Below are positions 34,201 to 43,504 of a DNA stretch of 64,000 bases, one piece after another. Location: NCBI GenBank assembly GCA_023014365.1, contig JAEBUN010000015.1, forward strand, positions 62,001-126,000. Reading direction: 5' to 3'. Source of the DNA: Lepiota brunneoincarnata (Eukaryota > Basidiomycota > Agaricomycetes > Agaricales > Agaricaceae). Made by a program: the position numbers and the translations under genes. The notes beneath the pieces were generated by a model. The model was not told the origin of the DNA. It was given only the letters and a program-made list of their open reading frames with translations, and searched no databases. Each line of letters starts with the position of its first letter. Position 1 is the stretch's first letter.

Positions 34201-35005
34201 GTTCCAAGCTGTGTACCAGTCTCAAACTTTTCCCATCTTTCTTCACCACACAGAACCATCTGGATCTATAGGATGAGTTTGACGGCTTGTATACACCAGC
34301 ACTAATCTTTCTTTTTATAATGGCACAAACTTCATCATAGATCACTGGTGGAATCGGAATGGGCTTCTCAACCCACGGAGTATGTTCTACCGTCGGTATC
34401 TCGATCGGCGGGAAGAAATCTTCCCTAAAACATCCCTTTTCCTTATCTGTCCAGGCGAATGCCTTTTCTTGAAGCATCATGATGTGGTGCATCAGCTTTC
34501 TTTCCTCTGGCCACAAGAAATCCCCTGCATGGGCTTTGTCCAGCTTAAGCTTACGCTCCTCCGTATATCTGCCTGTCGGGACAAACTCTGGAGGATGCAC
34601 GCTAAGCTCAGGCATTTCTGCCAGTGGGTCCCCTTTTATTTCTCGTTTTATCCTGAATCTCTCCGGTAGATCACCCAACACTGGCCTCACTTTTAAGGCT
34701 ACTGGTTTATATTTCTTCCCAGCCAGGCATTGTACCGTATCTTTGTCATCTTCTTCTGTTTCAAAGACAGTTATTCCCTGGTCCTCTGTGCCCTGCACAT
34801 TGGCTATGCGTCCTAGGCACAATAACGCCATCGCTTTATCTTCTTGTGGACAGTCCTCATCGTGTATGACTCGGTCAATGAACATTAGCTGTAGCTCGGC
34901 CTCTGAGAAGCTTCCTTTTGCTAAGCTTAGTGTTTGTGCAACGACAGGGCCCTTCTCATCATCATAGTCTATTATACAAGCCACCTCTCCTTGTCCCTCA
35001 GTCAA
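31256..35005 (-). pseudogene. pol: LTR-RT-2 Pol: RT, RNase H, integrase (one TGA)
   Basis: A single frame of 1,250 codons, interrupted only by TGA 32438-32440 where a basic residue is expected before [16 protein letters not shown] has SRWFCVVKKDGKSLRLVHS, ILDLYVGYDER and the active box PYIDDVPIRG (about residue 365). RNase H follows: D in VAVDTSW, E in KRELCGL, D in VETDAKFL. The integrase has the zinc motif [10 protein letters not shown] in HVDTLHM, D in VTDNGSPF and E in RIIERAHWD. The start shown is the first TTG-type codon; translation probably enters from upstream. It ends 76 bp from the convergent cargo gene 2. Functional apart from the TGA, as far as can be read. Confidence 0.88.
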
Positions 35006-35067
35006 CTCATCGAGGTTTCTTGAAAATTTTGACTGTTTTCCCTAAGCTTAGGAGGATTACACTCTCC

Positions 35068-36120
35068 TCAAGCATAAGTTGGTAACACAGCCCTTTCTCT
35101 GGTGTTTGGGTCCGTAATAACCAAGGTTTGCTCGCCACTGGCGCTATTCCTGACTTCGCTAGCCATCATTACATCAAAAGGTCGTCCCAGGAGTACTTGA
35201 TACGTGGGGCTACGAACGATGTGAACTTGCAAATAGATTGTGACTCCCCCGCAGGTAAAGCCTACATTCTTTGCCAATCCACAAGTCTTTTCAACCTGCC
35301 CATTCGCACTCTGCAAATTTATCATAGTATCTGGGTCCCAAGAAACTTGACATGCAATCGCCGCTTCCTGACTCATGGAGACGATCTGTGACCTGCTATC
35401 TAGCAAGGCCTCTTCCTGCCGAATCCCATTTATCAGAGTTGGCACTACTCTCAACGGCTCGCATTCTTTTGCAATAAACACTTGTCGTCCCCTGTCTCTT
35501 CGGGGTAGTGACTCCAAGTACTGCATGATTGGATCCTGAGCTACCCAGGCTTGGGTTGCCAAGCCTTCTCGGAGCACCGTATCATACTTCCGAGGACCAT
35601 CTGCTAGCTCCATTATCATGACTTGTACTGGCCCACTATTAATCTCTATATCTTCTGTATCATCGTCCCCAGGCCCTACTCCTGCTATTAAGCTTTGACT
35701 CGTGGGTACCCGTTTTCTCATAATGTGCTCTCTATAAGCATTCCTGTATATCGGTGACAATGCCAAGAGTTCTCCATGCGATACTGAGGCTTCTCGCTTC
35801 AATACCCTGCTGAGTACTTCCTCAACATCAACATTCCTCTCTATAGGGGCCTGGTGCTTATACGCAGGCTCTTTCTTGGATGATTCCATCCTTCTGACAG
35901 GCAGCGGTGGTACCTCAACGACCAGGCACAGTGGTTTCACATCCTTATATGGTAATTCTCCTGCTGCGGCACGCATTGGTTTCTCCGTTGTCTGCCCTAT
36001 TTCCTCATTTTCTGATTCTTCTGATCGCTCGGAATCCAACGCATCCTCAGGAGTCTGTCCTCTGGCGAAGGCGACCTTCTTCTTCAGAGCCGGCTCCTTC
36101 CTCGAACCCTTTAGAAACCC
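35068..36120 (-). CDS. pro: LTR-RT-2 protease region, reached by -1 frameshift from Gag
   Basis: The frame continues from the slippery site through GFLKGSRKEPALKKKVAF and TPEDALDSERSEE to TGA 35068-35070. The aspartic protease loop reads LLDSRSQIVSMS near 35400, where the family has D-S/T-G, so Gly is replaced by Arg; this is a single G-to-A change and probably inactivates the enzyme. The later hydrophobic strand YQVLLGRPFDVM is the usual second half of the fold. Pol lies in another frame after a 60-nt gap that contains one TAAGCTTA, so how Pol is expressed is unclear. Confidence 0.7.
   Translation of the reverse strand, partial: GFLKGSRKEPALKKKVAFARGQTPEDALDSERSEESENEEIGQTTEKPMRAAAGELPYKDVKPLCLVVEVPPLPVRRMESSKKEPAYKHQAPIERNVDVEEVLSRVLKREASVSHGELLALSPIYRNAYREHIMRKRVPTSQSLIAGVGPGDDDTEDIEINSGPVQVMIMELADGPRKYDTVLREGLATQAWVAQDPIMQYLESLPRRDRGRQVFIAKECEPLRVVPTLINGIRQEEALLDSRSQIVSMSQEAAIACQVSWDPDTMINLQSANGQVEKTCGLAKNVGFTCGGVTIYLQVHIVRSPTYQVLLGRPFDVMMASEVRNSASGEQTLVITDPNTRERAVLPTYA
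36111..36120 (-). promoter_or_regulatory. -1 ribosomal frameshift site G GGT TTC, next to gag stop
   Basis: The last gag codons are TCG GGT TTC TAA. The heptamer GGGTTTC (36114-36120 on the minus strand) fits X XXY YYZ in the gag frame, and a -1 slip leads directly into the open protease frame. The GC-rich palindrome GAGCCGGCTC lies about 18 nt downstream, but I cannot judge whether a pseudoknot forms. Confidence 0.65.
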
Positions 36121-38072
36121 GACTCCGAGTTCCTAGTCTTCACGCCACTTCTGGTGTCCAAATACTGGCTTGCCGAGGGCGTACCATCCATCAAACTGCT
36201 AAGCTTAGCCTGTATCTGGGCCAATTGCTTGGCCAAAGACTGTATTTCGACGTTATCCTCCTTCCTGGTCATAAGCTTCACCTTTGGGGCACTCCCAGCA
36301 TGGATGGCAGCTGTCTCCAACATTTCCATGTGCTGCTTCAGATGGCGGACTTCTTCTTCCGCTGGTGACCTTTGGTTTTCTGACCTCGGGAACGCTCTCT
36401 GTGCAAACACCGCTGACGTTGGCACTTGCGGTAACTCAGGCTCAACCTCCAGCAGTTCTGGTATCTGAACGAAGAGTTGTCCCTTTGTCGCATAGTACTT
36501 TGCCACTTTCTCTTTAATAGGCCCTTCTCCTCGAGGGATACTCGAGCCATCTCCCATATATATTTTGTTCCCTTCGACTCTAATTCGGCCAGCTTGCTTA
36601 TCCGCCTCCATGTCCGGGCAGAATAACCAACTATGCCCTAATAACCAGCAGTAGAAACACTTGCGGTCGGAAAGCGACCCTGCCGACCTACTTCCGGTAT
36701 TCCTCTGAGCGTGATTATAACCGGCATGATTATGTCCGTCTTTCGCCAAGCTCTCTAAGTATGATTTTAAGGTATGCCCCTGGATATTCATGAGGTCCTT
36801 AAGCTCAGCGAGGCCACCTGCCATCTGCGAGACTTCATCCTGAAATTTCTGCTTTAAGCTTTGCAGCTCTCGCTTTACTACCGGGTCATAAGTCCCTGTT
36901 CTGGATGTCGCGGGTGGATGGCTCATCGATGCCGAGTTTACCGGCCTCAAATCCTGATGAAGGGATCGCATAAGTGTTTTGCCAATCGAAATTTCGACGG
37001 CTTTATCCATGACGATCCTCCAATCATAGGGGTCCTCTTCGCGTAAATCCTTTGCAGTCAGTGCTGACCCATCGCTTGCGGTTCTACGCGCCCCGGTGAT
37101 CGCTAATCTCGCATTGAGTACATCCTGGAACACTGAGTCCAGTGCGCTCGTAAATAACCTGACTAGTTCTCGGTTCGAGACTACTGCCGGCGACTTCAGA
37201 CACTTCTCTGCTTCGAGAATGAATCGCCTTTTAAAGTCCAAGACTTTATGCTTCTCATTCATCACAATGCCTCTACTCTCTGCGCAGAGTTCCCTCAATC
37301 GTTGCACTGAGCCCTGCTCGGCTGCCACAGTCTTGGGATACTCTTTCTTCAATCTCTCCACAAAGTCTGTCCAGCTTCCTGCTGGGAACTCCGCAAAACT
37401 CATCCACTCTTCACGGATATCCTGGTCCACATATGACACTGCCCAATTTATCCTTTCTGCATCGTCCGTCGTCTTCGTTATTGTGAAGAGCCGTTCAAGC
37501 GTCCAGAGATAATTGCTCGATGTCTGTGGTTTTGATGCATCCCATCTGGGAGCATTATTGCTAAAGGGAATTGGCATACGCTCGTGTCCCATTTTACTAG
37601 CTGTAGTCATCGTAGACGGCGTGGTTTGGTTTGTCTGTACAGTTGGTGTTGACTGTGATATCTGTGGTACCGTAGAGGCACCAGGAGGGTTCGTATGAAA
37701 TGAGTTTTGGTTTGTAAACGCTAAGCTTAGCATAGGAATGGTCTGACTGTCCTGGATTTCGGTGTGCAGAATATGCGCTATGTTGCGAGCTGAGGCTGGA
37801 AGCCTTATAGTAATTCTGGGAACAGTAGAGGTCGACGGTGCGACTTCTCTTGATACTGCAACCACTGAACCACTCGCTGTGTTCGCAGCTAAAGAGTTAA
37901 CGGGATCTTTTCGCTTTTGAGAGGTACTAGTGGTGATGAGGCCTTCAGAACCTTCTGGACGATTGGAATTCCGAGTAGTTCTCTGTTTTGGGGGGTCGAC
38001 CTTCCTGAGACTGTTCTCAAAGGACGTGTTGGGTGACTTTACGGTCTTTGCTTGAACCTTTTTCTGCTTCAC
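36111..38072 (-). CDS. gag: LTR-RT-2 Gag (653 residues)
   Basis: An intact frame starting about 85 bp inside the 5' LTR. A Ser/Thr/Pro-rich basic N-terminus is followed by a capsid-like helical domain (from APRWDASKPQTSSNYLWTLE to the LFTSALDSVFQD region), a linker, and one CCHC knuckle (CFYCWLLGHSWLFC, about residue 470). A C-terminal region with a heptad-like segment (EEEVRHLKQHMEMLETAA) follows. It ends with TAA 36111-36113 immediately after a slippery heptamer. TAAGCTTA occurs in frame twice, as MLSLAF and AKLSSL. The TTG or ATG start is uncertain. Confidence 0.85.
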   Translation of the reverse strand: MKQKKVQAKTVKSPNTSFENSLRKVDPPKQRTTRNSNRPEGSEGLITTSTSQKRKDPVNSLAANTASGSVVAVSREVAPSTSTVPRITIRLPASARNIAHILHTEIQDSQTIPMLSLAFTNQNSFHTNPPGASTVPQISQSTPTVQTNQTTPSTMTTASKMGHERMPIPFSNNAPRWDASKPQTSSNYLWTLERLFTITKTTDDAERINWAVSYVDQDIREEWMSFAEFPAGSWTDFVERLKKEYPKTVAAEQGSVQRLRELCAESRGIVMNEKHKVLDFKRRFILEAEKCLKSPAVVSNRELVRLFTSALDSVFQDVLNARLAITGARRTASDGSALTAKDLREEDPYDWRIVMDKAVEISIGKTLMRSLHQDLRPVNSASMSHPPATSRTGTYDPVVKRELQSLKQKFQDEVSQMAGGLAELKDLMNIQGHTLKSYLESLAKDGHNHAGYNHAQRNTGSRSAGSLSDRKCFYCWLLGHSWLFCPDMEADKQAGRIRVEGNKIYMGDGSSIPRGEGPIKEKVAKYYATKGQLFVQIPELLEVEPELPQVPTSAVFAQRAFPRSENQRSPAEEEVRHLKQHMEMLETAAIHAGSAPKVKLMTRKEDNVEIQSLAKQLAQIQAKLSSLMDGTPSASQYLDTRSGVKTRNSESGF

Positions 38073-38138
38073 AGGTGAATGGCAGGCCAGTGTCCAAGTC
38101 TTTTGGTGTTTGTCTCATAAAATTCAACTGAAAACCCC

Positions 38139-38155
38139 CCTCGTGGTGGGCTCCA
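38139..38155 (-). other. Primer-binding site of LTR-RT-2
   Basis: Two bases after the 5' LTR, the element reads TGGAGCCCACCACGAGG. This would pair with a tRNA 3' end finishing in GGGCTCCA, including CCA. Its position and TGG start are those of a minus-strand primer site. The tRNA identity cannot be fixed from here. Confidence 0.65.
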
Positions 38156-38157
38156 GA

Positions 38158-39467
38158 TGAAAAGGTGGAGAAACTTTCGTTGGTTTTAATATAGATAGTG
38201 GGCTTGTTTTCACTAAGCTTAGCCGCAATTCGATAAGCTTAAGCTAATACAAGTGGAATGAGATAGATAATGAACAGTTTCGTCTTTTAGGGTGTTCTGG
38301 GGGTGTGTTCTGACAGCAAAATTCAAGAGAGTAGTGTTTTTAGAGGTTAACAAACAGCCATTGAAGTTATCTTAGCTGTATGGTGCAACAATGAAAGGAC
38401 AATCCCTGCCAATTCAAAGCGCTGGGTCTCTGGTCTCTGGTCTCTGGTCTCTGGTCTCTGAACTCTGTTCTCTGTCTCTGTCTCTGTCTCTAGCACTCTG
38501 GAACTCTAAACTCTAAACTCTGGTCTCTGTCTCTGTCTCTGGGTTGGTCGACGACCGAAGAAATCACACTTAATGACGCACACTAAATAGCCCTCTGAAA
38601 CCGTTCTTGATCACGGCTCGCAGACTTGCGTGTGGAAGTGGGGGTGAGACCTCTTGCTTCTTCACGAACAAGTGTGACTGTATTTATATTGTTTGGATAC
38701 ATACGAGAGATAGTAAATATGAAATAGAAAACAATAAGCTTAATTGTTACAGGCACTGTAGAACATTTTGGAAGGTTTGGCAGCATTTCTACCTCACCCT
38801 GGGTTATGGGTTTTTCTCTGATTAACGAATGGCAATCCAGCCAGACGTGTTCCGTGCTCGTCTGCATTATTCTGCGTCCACACGAGCGCGTTAAGTTTCC
38901 AGATCAATTATGATCGAAATGTATAGCGGATGGACAATTCCTTGATCCATTGTAATCAATCTCAGTTAAGTAGTATGCCGAAGTGCCAGGACCCCCAAAG
39001 CACTCATTAATTAGGAGTCTTTGATATTTCTAGGGTTTTGGGCATCGGGTATTGCCTCCCGAACATTGGATGTTCCGTTCCGTGGTCCAGTCATCATTAT
39101 TGAACTTGCTATAGACATAATATGCCTGCGACAGCCGCTAGGTACATTCTTTTATGTTCAAACGCATTCGGGTTCATCAGAAAACTGCTTGTAAGGTCCC
39201 TTGATGCGACTGGGGTATACTTGATAGGCTATGTAGAGCCCTGAATCCCTCCGGAAAGTGTTCTGATAGCTTGGTTCACTAAGCTTAGTGATAATGAGCT
39301 GGTTTGAACACTTCCGAGGCTCGAATATCCTTAGTTTGGTCAAACTGGCTACTACGGGATATAGTACCAATCCTCTATAGAGTTCTTTAATGATATAGCC
39401 AATGATTCTATGTAGAGAATCGTTCCGGAGTACGGAATTCAGGTATAGGCGTGAAATCGGCGTATCA
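38158..39467 (-). repeat. LTR-RT-2 5' LTR
   Basis: 1,310 bp, about 2-3% different from the other LTR. Nearly all substitutions are C/T or G/A, mostly at CpG. The main length difference is in the GTCTCT microsatellite (about 38421-38543). All four TAAGCTTA copies are conserved in place. Confidence 0.93.
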
Positions 39468-39619
39468 GCGCACAGCGTGGGAACCAAACTGGGGCAAGGT
39501 CCCCCCCCTTATCAGGGGTTAGGGGTCAATTCCCACATAAATCCCTACACACCGCCTGAAGGCGGCAGGGGAATAACCAACGCCCCAGCCCAGTCCCAAC
39601 CGGGCGCCAGGCAGAGCCA

Positions 39620-42600
39620 CTAGCCAACACCCCCCAGGGGGGGCCCAGCCCTCTCAGTGAACATGAATGCCATCAGCGACACCTTGAGGAAAGCAATGAG
39701 GGCCTCAACTGTAGCCAAGACCCCTGCCATGGAGTGCCTAGGACAGCTCCAGAACATGTGCTTGCAAGTCTCCTCCCAAAATCCACAGTGACAGGAGTAA
39801 TCCTCCTGTGGGAAAAAGCACCTCTGATAGCTCCCTATCAGTGCGTGATTAAGAATAGCACATGTCATCTGGGCCATTACTGACACCGAGTGAGCGTGTG
39901 GGATCCAGGCCCCACTGTGGAGATACGTGGGCTGCAGGGGACAGTTATCATCCCTGGCGAGTTGGAGGAAACCGTGCCTGCAATGGTCAGGATCCTGGAA
40001 CAAATCGATCCAGCAGTCCTGACATGAATGTACTTTCTCCTTGCAAAGGTAGTCAAGCAAGGCCCAGGGACGAGCCCCTACCCCAACAGGAGGCAACGAC
40101 CGTGCAAAGTTGTGCACCTGAGTGTGGGAAGGCCACTTTGCATGCAAAGGGACCTCCCAGAAATGGACCAAGCAGGCCAGACCTCCAGCAAACCACCCAG
40201 TAAGAAGGTGACAGACCACCAAGGAATGACCCTGGGCGGAGTGCACTGATGGGTCCACCGCCTGCCTGGCCGAGGCCATCAAGTCCATGAACAAGGCAAG
40301 ACCGGCGGTGCCCTTGACAGTAACTGCCTTGGACACTGCCAGCTGGATGGCGAAAAGCTTGGCCTTGGGGGCTGTAACCTTCCCCCCTGGAAGCCAGACC
40401 GCATGGACACAGTCCAGCCCCTGGAAAACCTGGGTGGCCGAGACCGCCTGGTGGACCTGGCAGGGCGGCAGACTCACATCCATCGCCACCACCAGAACCC
40501 CTGGATTGGCCTGTGCCTGGGCAAGAACCCGGTCGAGAGCTGCAATGTGGGCCATAAGGGCATCCTCTGCCCCCCAGTTGTATGAGTGGAAGTGAACCCT
40601 CCCCAGGTACACATCCAAGAGATGACACCCTGGCCAAGCCTCCAGCGCAACGGCATCAAAAGGCCCAGCGAGGACAGCAAGATGCAGGTTAGTGTTGACA
40701 ACAGGCCCCTTCACCTTGGTCAACTTGTGGGGAGGGAGCCTGGCTATGGACCGGACATGAGACCGGAGATCACTGCTGTAGCCCCAGCCAAGGAGGGCAC
40801 GAATGGGGTGGCCCGGAGCAAGCATGGCATACCGCAACTCAGCACGATCATGAAGCTTCCAGAGATGAAGATGAATGGGGACCAGGCCTGCAATGGCCCT
40901 GACCCCCCCATCGGGTGACATCCTAAAGGTGCCGGTGATCCAGAGTGCAGCCCAATGCTGCATCCAGTGAAGGTGGTCCAAAGTGCCCTTATACCTGGCG
41001 CCCTGGTAATACCACAAGCGGAAGCCATACATGGTGATAGGAACCATGCATGACCAATACAGGAGGTGCATCTGGTCTGGCAGAAGTCCCTGGACAGAAT
41101 TACCAAGCATCCCCATGGCCTTGACCATGGAAATAGCCTTGGTGGAATAGAACCGAACATGCTCCTTAAATGTAAGGGCACGATCGAAATAGAAACCTAA
41201 GTACCTCCAATAGGTCTTGGGCTGAAGAAGGGTAGCGCCAGTGAACAGGGGAAACCCCAAGTCCACCAGGGGATTCTCACTGGAACGATCCCATGAGAAA
41301 TGGAAGAGCTTGGATTTGTCGTGTTCCACGACGAGTGTGAACCGAGTGAAGGTGTCATGGACTACCTTGTAAGATCTGCAGAGCAGGACGCAGTTAGCAT
41401 CCAGGTCCCAGGCCTGCACCACGATGGTACTATCATTGACATAAGACAGGAGTGAGAGGCCCAGCTAAGGGAGCCCCCATTCAATAATATACATGGCCGG
41501 AGCCAGATAGAGGCCAGACAGGACAGGTGAGAGGGTAGAACCCCTGGCCCACCCCCACCTCCGCCTGGAACAGTTCAGACAGGAAGGAATTCCAGGCATA
41601 GCTGGTAAACCTTCCTGTGAGATATCAAGCAAAGAACCTGCCAATGCAAGGGGAAAACCCCTGCCAGGCAAGAATCGTGAGAAGCATCCTATGGTTCAGG
41701 GATGGGAAGAACTGTGCAATATTGAAGGCGAGAACACTTGTCTTCAACCCGTGGGCCCACCCAGCATGGACCAAGTACACAAGGTAGGCACCAGCATCCT
41801 CGGTGGACCGCTGGATCACACCACTGAACTGGTTCAGATGGAACATGCTGAACTTGACAGCCTCAAACTGCAAGCAGTGCAAGATCATTTTCTCAATAAG
41901 TTTACTGAGAGTATGAGAAGGACGATCAGTCTGAACGCCTTCAGGGTAGCATAGGAGGGCTTGCCAGGCTTCGGTATGATAACCGACATGCTCTCCTTAA
42001 AGTGACGAGGCCAATGCCCGCACTCCATGCAGGCATCAGTGATCCAACAGACCAAACAGGTAACTGTTGGGCCCGCCAGAATGGACTTGAGGTGCGTCCA
42101 CATGACATGGTCCAGACTGGGTGAAGATAAGGAGGAGCACGCGCACAAGGCCTCGTGCAACTCCAGATCAGAGAAGACCAGCCACTCCCACGATGGGAGT
42201 GGATTGATCTGATCAAGAACACCAACATCAATCGGACAATTGTTGGCAGCGTTGTAGGAGCCATGGAGCCCTTCCAAGAGCTCCTCGAGAGTGTTGCAGG
42301 GGCAGTCATGATAGTGGATTGCCTTGCAGGAAGGTAACTTGCATGCCCTGACCCAGTCCATCAGATCCCAGGGGCACTTGTTAGTAGAAGCAATCTCCTC
42401 GATGTGCTCATCAAAGAACTTGCGCTTGGCAGCCTTCCAGGTCCACTTAAATGTGCGAGCGTCCTCCTGGTCCCAAGACCAAGAATACACCATGTAGGTG
42501 TGAGAGCACTCGTCATCCCACCACGGTTTAGACTGTGAGATGATGCATATCTCCTTGGAGTGGGCAAGCCACGCCCCGGAGAAGACCACAGAGATAGCCA

Positions 42601-43504
42601 GAGCCATCTCGTCGATCCTGCCGGATGAACCCAAGTCTGGGAAGTCCAGACCCATAAGCCCCGTCAAAACCTCAGCAAGGAACTTGGCCTCCTCGTCCAA
42701 GTCCCGCTTCAGCGAGTGCCTGGGCACAGCCTCCTCAAAGGCCTCCAGGGGGACAGTGATCTGAAGGGGGCAATGGTCAGATTGACCCTGCAGATTGGGA
42801 CACTGCATGGGAAGCGGCAGATGGCCCACAGCCACCCTCACAAACACAAGGTCGATCATGGTAGAAGCAAGCCCCTCCTCAAAGGGGAAGTGTGTAGGGC
42901 CGGGGTTCTCAGGAAGCGAGAGGTCCAGGCCCAACAAGTCTGCCATTTCCAGCAGGGAGGCAGCAGTAGTGGGGTTGTGGGGAGCCCACGGGTCCCACTG
43001 CGGCACGCAGCAGTTGAAGTCCCCCGACATGAGGGCACACTGTGGGAGAGAGTCAACGGCATCCACCAGATAGCGGATGCCCAACTGCCTGTCGTCCAAA
43101 TAGACATTGAGAAAGTACATGGCCTCCCCATGCAAAAACATAGAGATAGCCATGATGTCATGGTGATCGACAATGTCACATCAAAGCAAGGGCCAGAGCC
43201 ACATCATCCAGTTATGCACATATGCCATAACCCAAGGGGGCTGATCCAGGGAAGAAGGAGGGCGGAACAAGCACAGCCACTCCGGATGCTTGGGTGCCCC
43301 GACAACCTCATCCCCATCAGGGTCAGAGAAGGACAGAACATGGCAGATGGAGCACCAAGGCAGCTCCTGCAGTAAGAACATATCCATGTCACCCTTGAAT
43401 TGTTTGAGTAAGGAGTCTACAAGAATGTAACTACAAAATATATTCTGAGACCAGATATGACAAGCCTGCCTCAATCTCCTAGGTTCCTGATGGTCCCTAT
43501 TCAT
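39620..43504 (-). pseudogene. LINE A ORF2 of copy f, broken
   Basis: It starts MNRDHQEPRRLRQACHIWSQN at 43504, overlapping the ORF1 stop in ATGA. The endonuclease (LLQELPW, GDFNCCVPQWD, QSDHCPL), RT, RNase H (MDVSLPP, PKAKLFAI in place of the usual Glu, MDLMAS in place of TDSMAS) and a final knuckle CHCGFWEETCKHMFWSC can be followed over 43504-39620. The frame is broken by a TGA at the same place as in copy c (before CDIVDHHDIMAIS), by damage near 41885-41950, and by indels near 41465 and 41640. It is inactive. Confidence 0.8.

Larger units (their letters stand above)
25720..39287. repeat. Dispersed palindrome TAAGCTTA, 26 copies across LTR-RT-2
   Basis: Exact copies start at 25721, 25741, 26235, 26780, 27094, 28032, 29889, 30313, 30354, 30901, 31177, 31636, 32386, 32551, 32744, 32797, 33337, 34546, 34922, 35043, 36200, 37722, 38214, 38234, 38735 and 39280. 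In 18 of 26 the plus strand reads TAAGCTTAG. In gag-pol the motif is used in two reading phases (Lys-Leu and Ser-Leu), so it is not a protein motif. In the cargo it lies in introns, flanks or a stop codon. About 0.2 copies are expected by chance in 13.8 kb. Near-matches (TAAGCTCA, TAAGCTTT, TAAGCTAA) add to the pattern. Confidence 0.9.
25665..39467 (-). mobile_element. LTR-RT-2: 13.8-kb Ty3/Gypsy element with antisense cargo genes
   Basis: Complete element with 1,303- and 1,310-bp LTRs (TGATA...TTTCA on its own strand). A probable 4-bp target duplication, GTGC at 25661-25664 and GCGC at 39468-39471, flanks it; the mismatch is a transition. On the minus strand: LTR, primer-binding site, gag, slippery site, protease, RT/RNase H, integrase. 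A 4.3-kb region follows with two spliced genes on the plus strand, then a polypurine tract and the second LTR. It is inserted in the 3' UTR of LINE copy f. Gag is open; pol has a single TGA; the protease active-site loop is altered. Twenty-six TAAGCTTA palindromes are spread over the element. Confidence 0.93.

Noticed and set aside
25721..39287. AAGCTT (HindIII) clustering as a cloning or library artefact
   Set aside because: The conserved unit is longer (TAAGCTTA, often TAAGCTTAG), the same positions recur in three LTR copies, and sites lie within continuous coding frames.
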